From CAZEDU01 sp964511185 (lineage in GTDB: Bacteria > Myxococcota > Myxococcia > Myxococcales > Myxococcaceae): a stretch of DNA of 28,492 bases. The stretch lies in the NCBI GenBank assembly GCA_964511185.1, contig CAZEDU010000064.1, forward strand, positions 1 through 28,492, written 5' to 3'. A program made the position numbers and the translations under genes. This document shows, piece after piece, positions 16,179 through 23,247 of this stretch; positions within the stretch are counted from its first letter, which is position 1; each line of letters begins with the position of its first letter. A model generated the notes under the pieces. The model did not search any database and was not told the DNA's origin. It was given only the letters and a program-made list of their open reading frames with translations.

Positions 16179-16793
16179 GTGGGGCGCAAAAAGTTCATCG
16201 CGATTGCTGGGAACATCGGCGCCGGGAAGACCGAGCTGACGACCTTCTTGTGCAAGAAGTACGGCCTCACCCCGTTCTACGAGCCCAACGACGACAACCC
16301 CTACCTGGCCGACTTCTACAAGGACATGAAGACGTGGGCGATGCGCTCGCAGCTCTTCTTCCTGTCCCACAAGTTCCGGCTGCACCGCACGCTCGAGCAG
16401 GGCAGCGGCACGGCGCTGCTCGACCGCACCATCTTCGAGGACGCGGAGGTGTTCGCGAAGAACCTCCACCGGCAGCGGCTGATCGACAAGCGCGACTTCC
16501 AGACGTACTGGGAGCTCTACCAGGCGATCAGCGAGGCGCTGCGGCCGCCCGACTTGATGATCTACCTGCGCTGCCCGGTGCGAACGCTGCAAGCGCGCAT
16601 TCAGCTGCGCGGCAGGCAGATGGAGCAGTCGATTCCGACCCGCTACCTTTCCAGGCTGTCTGCTCTTTATGAGGAGTGGCTGAGCGGGTACAAGCTGTCT
16701 CCAGTGCTCGTCTTGGACACCGACAAGCTGGACTACCTGACCAACTTGGTGGACCGGGTGGATCTGTTCCGGAAGATCGAGAAGCATCTGTGA
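16179..16793 (+). CDS. Deoxynucleoside kinase (dAdo/dGuo kinase family)
   Basis: A 204-residue kinase that would phosphorylate deoxyribonucleosides for dNTP salvage. The P-loop GNIGAGKT is residues 11-18. The substrate-site motif LLDRTIFEDAEVFAKNL resembles the DRS/ERS motif of the family, and the LID region is RIQLRGRQMEQSIPTRYL. These are typical of bacterial deoxyadenosine/deoxyguanosine kinases; substrate cannot be settled from sequence. The start is a GTG at 16179, directly ahead of the first conserved strand (KKFIAIAGNIG); an open extension upstream runs opposite the TPR gene and is unrelated. The stop overlaps the next gene by 4 nt. Confidence 0.93.
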   Translation: MGRKKFIAIAGNIGAGKTELTTFLCKKYGLTPFYEPNDDNPYLADFYKDMKTWAMRSQLFFLSHKFRLHRTLEQGSGTALLDRTIFEDAEVFAKNLHRQRLIDKRDFQTYWELYQAISEALRPPDLMIYLRCPVRTLQARIQLRGRQMEQSIPTRYLSRLSALYEEWLSGYKLSPVLVLDTDKLDYLTNLVDRVDLFRKIEKHL

Positions 16794-17962
16794 GAGAGGT
16801 CTACATTCTCGCAGCGGAGCAGCTTGAGCCGGTCGTGATCGACCGGCTGCGCGAATCCTTCGAGTCAGAAGATGTCGAGTTCCTCGGCGAGCCCGGGCTG
16901 TTCTTCGGGCTGAAGGCGGGCGAGGTCCGAATCGAGGTCCGCTTCGAGACGCGCGACTCCGGCTTGGGCTGGACGCCGGATCTGCTGACCGGGAGCCCCG
17001 AGTGCCACGAGGCGCTGCGCAAGGCGCGGAGCTTCTACCGGATCTCGTTCGAGCCCGGAAAGCCGCAGCCGTCGGTGGCCGTGTTCGAGGCGCTGTGGTG
17101 CGCGCGGTCGATCATGGAGCAGGTGCCGGCGGTGCTGCTCGACGTGACGGCGTTCAAGCTCCACAACGCCGAGGACGTGGCCGAGATCACCGAGCTGGAC
17201 TTCGACATTCGAGATCACCTGAACCTGCACGCCGTGGAGGCCGCCAAGACCGACACGCCGCTGTGGGTGCACTCGCACGGCATGGAGAAGTTCGGCGTTC
17301 GCAACGTCGAGGTGTTCCACCTGGGCGAAGACGACCTGCAGGCCGCCGAGACCTTCTTTCACGAGCTGTGCACCGACCTCGCGTTCGGCCAGGGGCCGCA
17401 GCTGCGGACGACGGTGGAGACGAGCGCGGGCGCGAGCTTCATGCTGCTGCCTTCGGAAGAGGGGCGGCTCAACCTGTTCGGCATCGAGGCGGACACCTTC
17501 GAGGGGCACGGCAACCTCTACATGACGGTGGTGGCGGGGGATGGGCGTCACACGATCGCCGAGCTGCTCAAGCCCTACCGAAATCGCTTCGAGAAGGAGT
17601 CGTCGGAGGAGAGCGAGGCGCTCAGCCAGCAGGCCCAGGAGCTGCTCCCCGCCTTCAAGGCGCGCTTTCAGCGGCGCGGGTTGATGGAGCCGATCACCTT
17701 CCTCGTCCGGGCGGCGTTCGAGGTGCATCCCGAGGAAGGCGAGAGCTCGACCGAGAACCTGTGGCTCGAGGTGGTCAACTGGGAAGAGTCGCAGCTGATC
17801 GGCAAGCTGGTCGACGGCGGACAGCAGACCACGGAGTGGCGGAAGGGCGCGCACGTCGAGCTGGACGAGGCGGCCATCAACGCGATCGCGCTCGGCCGCG
17901 AGGGCCGCACGATGGAGCCAGACGAGATGCGCCAGCTGCTGGTCGCCGAAAAGCCGATGTGA
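16790..17962 (+). CDS. DUF2314-type C-terminal domain protein, unknown function
   Basis: A 390-residue cytoplasmic protein without signal or membrane segments. The C-terminal 70 residues (LWLEVVNWEESQLIGKLVDG, then KGAHVELDEAAINAIAL) resemble DUF2314. The middle has LWVHSHGMEKFGVRNVEVFHL, similar to segments found in DUF4026/DUF4261-like proteins; both assignments are from memory of family patterns. It starts at GTG 16790, overlapping the kinase stop (GTGA). The overlap implies that both are made together. It is acidic overall, with a Glu/Ser-rich stretch near residues 265-285. No catalytic motif can be named. Confidence 0.82.
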   Translation: MREVYILAAEQLEPVVIDRLRESFESEDVEFLGEPGLFFGLKAGEVRIEVRFETRDSGLGWTPDLLTGSPECHEALRKARSFYRISFEPGKPQPSVAVFEALWCARSIMEQVPAVLLDVTAFKLHNAEDVAEITELDFDIRDHLNLHAVEAAKTDTPLWVHSHGMEKFGVRNVEVFHLGEDDLQAAETFFHELCTDLAFGQGPQLRTTVETSAGASFMLLPSEEGRLNLFGIEADTFEGHGNLYMTVVAGDGRHTIAELLKPYRNRFEKESSEESEALSQQAQELLPAFKARFQRRGLMEPITFLVRAAFEVHPEEGESSTENLWLEVVNWEESQLIGKLVDGGQQTTEWRKGAHVELDEAAINAIALGREGRTMEPDEMRQLLVAEKPM

Positions 17963-17977
17963 CGTGGAGCCCTGAAC

Positions 17978-19687
17978 ATGCCCGCGCTGCTGCTCTTGTC
18001 CGGCCCTTCCGCAGGGCTTCGATTCAACGTGGAGACCGAGGTGACGCTCGGGCGCTCCCCCGCGTGCGAGATTCCGCTCGAGGACAGCAAGGTCTCGCGG
18101 CGGCACGCCAAGGTGGTGGTGGAGGACGGGCAGGCGCGCATCACCGACCTGGGCTCGCGGAACGGCACGGTCGTCAACGGCGAGCGCATCGAAGGTGAGG
18201 CGATCCTGCTCCCGGGCGACCGCGTGCAGGTGGGCGACTCCGTCGTGCTGTTCGAGCCGCCGGCGAAGGCGTCGCTGGCCGATCGCGAAGCGGCGGACAT
18301 GCAGAGCATTCCCGTCGCGGAGGTGTTGCCCGCGGTGGGGGCCGACGCCGCGCTCTACTCGGCGGGCGTGGCGCTGCTCTCCGCGACGAGCGAGAGCATG
18401 GTGCTCCGCCGCGCGGCGGAGGAGCTCGTGCGGGGCGCCAACGCCGACCTGGGCGCCGCGCTGCTCGGCGGCGTGGAGGGGCTGCTGACGGCGTCGGTGG
18501 TCGGGGCGGACGCGGTCGAGGTCCCCAGGTCGTTGGCGCGCGCGGCGCTCGACCGCAAAGAGGTGGGCTGCGCGGGCGGGCTGGTGTGCGCGCCGCTCTC
18601 GGCGTCCGGCGGTCTGGCGTTCGGCGTGCTCTTCGCCGAGCGGCGAGAGCCGTTCACGAGAGACGAGCTGAAGGTGGCCGCCGCGCTCGGACGGCTCGCG
18701 GGCGAGGCCCTGTCGGCGCTGCGCTCGCAGGTGCGCCGGGAGGACGTGCAGCTCGCCTTCGTCGGGAGCACGCGTCAATTCCGAAAGACGGTGGAGCAGG
18801 CGCGGCGCGCGGCGGCCGGCAAAGAGTCCGTGGTGATTTGGGGAGAGCCGGGGACCGGCAAGAAGCTCACCGCCGAGTACATCCATCAGCGGTCGCCGCG
18901 CGCGCTCGGGCCCCTGGTGGTGATCGACTGCCGCGAGCTGGCGTCGGTGGAGGTCGAGCTGTTCGGGCGCGCGAGCGCTCCCGGCCTGCCCCCCATCGCC
19001 TCGGCGCTGCTCCGGGCGGACGGCGGCACCCTGGTGCTCCAGCACGTTCAGGCGCTGCCGCGCGGCTTGGCGGAGCGGCTGGGGCGGATGCTGATCAAGA
19101 AGGTGGCCCCGGCGCCGCGCGGCGGGGAAGAGCCCGTCGACGTGCGGTTGATCGCCACCGCGCGCGCGCCGCTCAAGCAGCTGGTGGGGCAGGGCGAGGT
19201 GGACGCGGAGCTGGCGTCGGTGCTCGAAGGAAACGAGATCGAGCTCTTGCCGCTGCGCGAGCGCAGGCCGGACGTGCCCGCGTTGTTCGAGCTCTTCGCC
19301 GGCCGCGTGGTGAAGCCGCTCCGGCGTGAGCCGCCGACCCTGTCGCCCGAGGCCAAGCGCGCGCTGAGCGAGTACGCGTGGCCTGGCAACGTGCGCGAGC
19401 TCGAGCTGGTGGCCGAGCGCGTGGGGCTGCTCCACGCGGGGGTGGAGCTGTCGCCGCTGCAGCTGCCGCCCGAGATTCAAGAGGGCGGCGACTTCGGCAA
19501 GCCGCGCACGCTGCAGCAGCGCATCGAGCAAGTGGAGCGCGACGCGATCGCGCACGCGCTGCGCGAGGCGAGGGGCAAGAAGATCAAGGCGGCCGCGCTG
19601 CTCGGCATCAGCCGGCCGACGCTCGACAAGAAGATCGAGGACTACCAGCTCGTCGTCGAGAAGGTGCGCAAGGGCGACGGGGAATGA
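17978..19687 (+). CDS. FHA / GAF-like / degenerate sigma54-activator-type AAA+ / Fis protein
   Basis: A 569-residue regulator-like protein. Residues 1-95 are an FHA phosphothreonine-binding domain (TLGRSPACEIPLEDSKVSRR, GSRNGTVVNG). Residues 120-260 look GAF-like. The AAA+ region starts near 270 and has a Walker A of GEPGTGKK (289-296). After ELFG (327-330) the GAFTGA loop that contacts sigma54 is absent. The Walker B segment GGTLVLQHV has Gln355-His356 where activators have Asp-Glu. The AAA+ C-terminal part (EYAWPGNVRELELVAERV) and a Fis-type helix-turn-helix (KIKAAALLGISRPTLDKKI) remain. It probably binds DNA and a phosphoprotein but should not hydrolyse ATP normally or activate sigma54. 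The stop overlaps psuG by 4 nt. Confidence 0.93.
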   Translation: MPALLLLSGPSAGLRFNVETEVTLGRSPACEIPLEDSKVSRRHAKVVVEDGQARITDLGSRNGTVVNGERIEGEAILLPGDRVQVGDSVVLFEPPAKASLADREAADMQSIPVAEVLPAVGADAALYSAGVALLSATSESMVLRRAAEELVRGANADLGAALLGGVEGLLTASVVGADAVEVPRSLARAALDRKEVGCAGGLVCAPLSASGGLAFGVLFAERREPFTRDELKVAAALGRLAGEALSALRSQVRREDVQLAFVGSTRQFRKTVEQARRAAAGKESVVIWGEPGTGKKLTAEYIHQRSPRALGPLVVIDCRELASVEVELFGRASAPGLPPIASALLRADGGTLVLQHVQALPRGLAERLGRMLIKKVAPAPRGGEEPVDVRLIATARAPLKQLVGQGEVDAELASVLEGNEIELLPLRERRPDVPALFELFAGRVVKPLRREPPTLSPEAKRALSEYAWPGNVRELELVAERVGLLHAGVELSPLQLPPEIQEGGDFGKPRTLQQRIEQVERDAIAHALREARGKKIKAAALLGISRPTLDKKIEDYQLVVEKVRKGDGE

Positions 19688-20607
19688 AGCTGAAGCTCTC
19701 GCGCGAGGTGGCCGGCGCGCTGGCGCGGGGCGGCCCGGTCGTCGCGCTCGAGACGTCGGTGGTCGCCCAAGGGCTGCCGGCCCCCCACAACTTGAACGCC
19801 GCGCTCGCGTGCGAGGCCGCGGTGCGGCGGGTCGGAGCGGTGCCGGCGGCGACGGCGGTGATCGACGGGACGCTCCAGGTGGGCTTGTCGCGCGGCGAGA
19901 TCGAGCGGCTGGCCTCGGGAGAGCCGGGGCTCTGGAAGGTGGCGTCGCGCGATCTGGCGGCGGCGGTGATAGGGCGGCGCACGGGCGGCACCACCGTCAG
20001 CGCCACCTGTGAGCTGGCCGCCGCGGCGGGCGTGCGGGTGTTCGCGACGGGCGGGATCGGCGGGGTGCACCGCGGCGTCGCGGAGGCGCTCGACGTCTCG
20101 CAGGATCTCTGGGCGCTCTCGCGGTTCCCGGTCGCCGTCGTCTGCGCGGGGGCCAAGACCGTGCTCGACTTGCCCAAGACGCTCGAGGTGCTCGAGACGG
20201 TGGCGGTCCCGGTCATCGGCGTCGGCACCGACGACTTCCCCGGCTTCTACTGCGAGAAGACGGGCTTGAGGCTCGAGCACCGCGTGGAGAGCGCCGAAGA
20301 GGCGGCGCGCTGGGTCCAAGCCCGGCTCGAGGTGCTGGGGCAGGGCGGGCTGGTGTTCGCCGTGCCGCCGCCGAAGGAGACCGCGTTGCCGCGGGCGCTC
20401 ATCGAGCGGGCGATCTCCGGAGCGCTCGAAGACGCCCGCCGCCGCAAGATTCAGGGCAAGGCCGTCACGCCGTTCCTGCTGTCGGCGCTGGTCCGCGCGA
20501 CCCGCGGGAAGAGCCTCGCCGCCAACCTCGCGCTCCTCGAGAACAACGCCGCGTTCGCCGGCGCGCTCGCGGCGGCGAGCGTCAGAAGTCGACGCCGTCG
20601 GCGCTGA
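19684..20607 (+). CDS. psuG: Pseudouridine-5'-phosphate glycosidase
   Basis: A 307-residue enzyme of the PsuG family, which reversibly splits pseudouridine 5'-phosphate to uracil and ribose 5-phosphate. Conserved blocks are VALETSVVAQGLPAPHN, FATGGIGGVHRG, CAGAKTVLDLPKTLEVLET and GVGTDDFPGFY, with LENNA near the end. The start ATG at 19684 overlaps the FHA gene stop (ATGA). The usual partner, the pseudouridine kinase gene psuK, is not next to it. The last residues, SVRSRRRRR, go beyond the normal end and are encoded within the 26-nt overlap with the convergent transglycosylase gene. Confidence 0.95.
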   Translation: MKLKLSREVAGALARGGPVVALETSVVAQGLPAPHNLNAALACEAAVRRVGAVPAATAVIDGTLQVGLSRGEIERLASGEPGLWKVASRDLAAAVIGRRTGGTTVSATCELAAAAGVRVFATGGIGGVHRGVAEALDVSQDLWALSRFPVAVVCAGAKTVLDLPKTLEVLETVAVPVIGVGTDDFPGFYCEKTGLRLEHRVESAEEAARWVQARLEVLGQGGLVFAVPPPKETALPRALIERAISGALEDARRRKIQGKAVTPFLLSALVRATRGKSLAANLALLENNAAFAGALAAASVRSRRRRR

Positions 20608-22843
20608 CCTCGGGGACCGAGAGCGTCAGCCGGTTGGGCTTCTTCTTGCGCTCGTCGGCGTAGAAGAAGCGGTAGAGCAGGTAGTCCGCGGTGACGTGCT
20701 TCACGTAGCCGCGCGTTTCCTTGAAAGGGATCAGCTCGATCCACAGATCGAGCGGCAGCTCTTCCTCCGAGCGCTTCGCCCACTTCGAGACCGCGGGGGG
20801 CCCGGCGTTGTACGCCGCCGCGATCAGCGCGGGGTGCTTGAAGCGCTTCTCGAGCGCCGAGAGGTACCAGGCGGCGAGCTGCAGGTTCAGGTCCGGCGAG
20901 TAGAGCTGGTCGGGCTCGGGGTTGCGGATGCCCAGCTCGGCGGCGATGGCCGTCGCGGTCGGCGGGATGATCTGCATCAAGCCGCGGGCGTCGGCGGCGC
21001 TCACCAGGTGCGGGCGGAAGGTGCTCTCGCGCCGCATGATCGCGAGCAGCAGGTACGGGTCGACGCCGTAGTCGCGCGCCTCCCGCTCGACCGCCTTGAA
21101 GAAGGCGCGCGGGTACATCAGCGCGAGCGCGCTCGGATCCTTGTGGGTGAAGGCCTGCCCCCACAAGAGCCGGCTGGCGAGCATGTGGGCGACGCCGTAC
21201 TCGCCGATCTGGTGGAGCCCGTGGCCCATGCGGAGCGCTTGCTCGGCCGAGCGCGTCTGGTAGGCGATGGACATCGCCTCCTCGGTCGCGTCGCGGAAGA
21301 GGCCCACGCTCGCGAGCCGCGCGACCTGCGACAGCTCGGCGGGCACGCTCAGGTCGAGCGGCTTGGGGCGGCTGGGGAAGAAGGGCGGCGGCGTCTTTCC
21401 CGCGGCGCTCAAGCGCTCCGCCGCGAGCTGCGCGTAGAAGCTGCCCGGGAACTGGGCGATGAGGTCCTGATACCGCTGGGCCAGCGCGTCGGGCAGCCGG
21501 GGCGACTTGACGCGGGGGGATTCGAGCTTCAGCTGCTCGCAGCGCGTCCACCAGTAGCGGGCCTGCGGCACCATGCTCGACCGCGGGTAGTCATTGACGA
21601 GCTGCTGGAGCGTGGCCTGCGCCTGATCCCAGCGCTTGAGGCGCATCAGCGCGAGGGAGTGAAACCACAGCGCCTCGTCGCGCTTGCGCGAGGAGCGGAA
21701 CTTCTTCTCGAAGTCGGTGAACTCGGCGGCCGCGTCGGCGTACTGGCCGGACTGCAGGTCCACCCAGCCGACCAAGAAGGCGGCGTCGTCCGCGGCCCGC
21801 TCGCGCGGAAAGCGCCGGACGACCTCCAGCAAGAGCTTCTTGCCCTTCGCGTTGTCCGCCCGCAGCGTCCGGCGCGCCTTGAGCATCAACGCCTCGGAGG
21901 CGATGGCGTTCTGTCCCTTCATCGCGTCTCCCACCGCTTGCTCCGCGGCCTTCTCGTCGCCGGCGGCGTAGAGCGCCTGCGCGCGCACGAGGGACGCGCG
22001 GGCCCGCGCCGACGCGCCCTTGATCAAGCCGTGCGTCTGCGCCGCGTCGAGCTCGGCGACGGCGGCCTTGGGCTCGCCCGCGTCGATGAGGCCGCGCGCG
22101 CGCGCCAGGCGCTCCTCGAAGCTCGGCTTCCAGGCGTTGCCCGCGACGAGCCGATCGAACGCTTCGATGCCGTAGGGGTGCGCGGGGTGGCGGACCGCGA
22201 GCAGCTTCAGGTCGGCGGTCTCGCCGTTCAGGTTTCCCGTCAGGCGCCGCGCCGAAGCGCGCTGCCAGTAGAGCTCGGGCGAGGCGAGCTCGGGGGCGCT
22301 GCGCTCGAGGATGGGCGCGGCTTGAGCCGCGTCGCCGGCGGCGAGGAGCGCCTCGGCCCGTCGGGCCTTGAGGCGCGGGGCGAGGTGGCGCGGCGCGGTC
22401 TGAAGGCCCTTCTCGTACGCCTGCGCGGCGGCCAGTTTCTCGCCGGCGTAGAAGAGCGAGCCGCCCAGGTAGAGGTAGTAGACGGCTTCGAGCCGTTCGG
22501 GCGGAGGTTGGCTCAGGATCTGCCTCGCCGCTTCGGCGGGGAGCCCGTCCGAGAGGAGCAGATACCCGTTGAGGAGCGAGAGGTGCGCGAGCCGCTCGCA
22601 GCCGCGCGCGGGCTCCGCGGGCTCAGTGGCGCCTGCGTCCGGATCGTTCGATGCCGTGGTGGGGGGCGACGCGAGGCAAGCCTTCAGCTCGGCGCGCGCG
22701 AGATCGAGCGCACCGGGTTTGTGCAGCCGCACGGCTTCGAGCGTCGCGGCGGACTGCGCGAAGCTCGAAGTGGTAACGAAGAGCAAAGTCAACGTGAGCA
22801 CGGTCGATTTCGCTCTTTTCGTGTGCCCAGGTGGGTTTGACAT
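20582..22843 (-). CDS. Soluble lytic murein transglycosylase
   Basis: A 753-residue periplasmic enzyme that cleaves the glycan of peptidoglycan, forming 1,6-anhydromuramyl ends. A signal peptide (KRAK then VLTLTLLFVTTSSFA) is followed by a long superhelical TPR-like region. The C-terminal SLT domain, about residues 570-740, has the catalytic Glu in IMRRESTF (residue 606), GLMQIIPPTATAIA and AAYNAGPPAVSKW. ATG at 22843 was used; a GTG three codons upstream (22852) is equally possible. A promoter and a dyad lie immediately upstream. The gene is convergent with psuG, overlapping it by 26 nt. Confidence 0.95.
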   Translation of the reverse strand: MSNPPGHTKRAKSTVLTLTLLFVTTSSFAQSAATLEAVRLHKPGALDLARAELKACLASPPTTASNDPDAGATEPAEPARGCERLAHLSLLNGYLLLSDGLPAEAARQILSQPPPERLEAVYYLYLGGSLFYAGEKLAAAQAYEKGLQTAPRHLAPRLKARRAEALLAAGDAAQAAPILERSAPELASPELYWQRASARRLTGNLNGETADLKLLAVRHPAHPYGIEAFDRLVAGNAWKPSFEERLARARGLIDAGEPKAAVAELDAAQTHGLIKGASARARASLVRAQALYAAGDEKAAEQAVGDAMKGQNAIASEALMLKARRTLRADNAKGKKLLLEVVRRFPRERAADDAAFLVGWVDLQSGQYADAAAEFTDFEKKFRSSRKRDEALWFHSLALMRLKRWDQAQATLQQLVNDYPRSSMVPQARYWWTRCEQLKLESPRVKSPRLPDALAQRYQDLIAQFPGSFYAQLAAERLSAAGKTPPPFFPSRPKPLDLSVPAELSQVARLASVGLFRDATEEAMSIAYQTRSAEQALRMGHGLHQIGEYGVAHMLASRLLWGQAFTHKDPSALALMYPRAFFKAVEREARDYGVDPYLLLAIMRRESTFRPHLVSAADARGLMQIIPPTATAIAAELGIRNPEPDQLYSPDLNLQLAAWYLSALEKRFKHPALIAAAYNAGPPAVSKWAKRSEEELPLDLWIELIPFKETRGYVKHVTADYLLYRFFYADERKKKPNRLTLSVPEVSADGVDF

Positions 22844-22877
22844 CGCAGCCACCGCGTCCTAAATCCCGCCGCGCGAT

Positions 22878-22905
22878 TCACGACGGTTCTCGAACCTGAT
22901 CGTGA
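22878..22905. promoter_or_regulatory. Nested dyad, candidate operator upstream of the transglycosylase
   Basis: Outer arms TCACGA (22878-22883) and TCGTGA (22900-22905) and inner arms GGTTC (22885-22889) and GAACC (22892-22896) are perfect inverted repeats around TC. The element starts at the -10 edge of the transglycosylase promoter and covers its expected transcript start, as a repressor site would. Confidence 0.55.
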
Positions 22906-22933
22906 GCATAAGAAGCTTGGAAGTAGGCAGCAA
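22905..22933 (-). promoter_or_regulatory. Candidate promoter for the lytic transglycosylase gene
   Basis: On the minus strand TTGCTG (plus 22928-22933) and TATGCT (plus 22905-22910) are separated by exactly 17 nt. The -10 matches four of six consensus bases and the -35 matches three. The predicted transcript has a 5' leader of about 50 nt. Confidence 0.5.
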
Positions 22934-23003
22934 AGGGGAGCATCGGAGAGACAGTAAGGTCGCAAGTTCCCGGGGGACGTAACGGAGTGGGAGGCCCTGC
23001 GAG

Positions 23004-23237
23004 ATGAAGCCGTTTCCGACCGATTTGCCACAGACCATCAATCCTGAAGCCGGCCCGAAGCGAGCCGGGGTCGAGACGCATCGAAATTTGAACTGCGCTC
23101 ACTATGACAACTGCCTCGACGAGGCGGTGCGCAGGGGATGGCAAAGCTTCAGTTGTGTGAAGTGCCCGCTGTATCCCGTCACCGCGGCGCCCCAGATGGG
23201 CATCGAGGCGTACGCGACGCAGCGCCGCGCGATCTGA
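23004..23237 (+). CDS. Small four-Cys protein of unknown function
   Basis: A 77-residue protein with Cys31-x5-Cys37 and Cys51-x2-Cys54 in the central part (LNCAHYDNCLDEAVRRGWQS, then FSCVKCPLY). Four spaced Cys suggest a zinc site or structural disulphides. There is no signal peptide, so a cytoplasmic zinc fold is more likely. GGGAGG at 22989-22994 is ideally spaced for the ATG, which supports real translation. It is divergent from the transglycosylase gene and convergent with the CAP protein gene, ending 10 nt from it. I do not recognise a named family. Confidence 0.78.
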   Translation: MKPFPTDLPQTINPEAGPKRAGVETHRNLNCAHYDNCLDEAVRRGWQSFSCVKCPLYPVTAAPQMGIEAYATQRRAI

Positions 23238-23247
23238 CGCACCGCCC

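Noticed and set aside
16865..19555. An 896-codon open frame on the minus strand
   Set aside because: It is antisense to the DUF2314 and FHA/AAA+ genes, which both have clear domains. Its translation is low-complexity His/Arg/Leu-rich.
20696..22840. A 714-codon plus-strand frame opposite the transglycosylase gene
   Set aside because: The minus strand encodes a clear SLT enzyme with signal peptide; the opposite reading has no family similarity.
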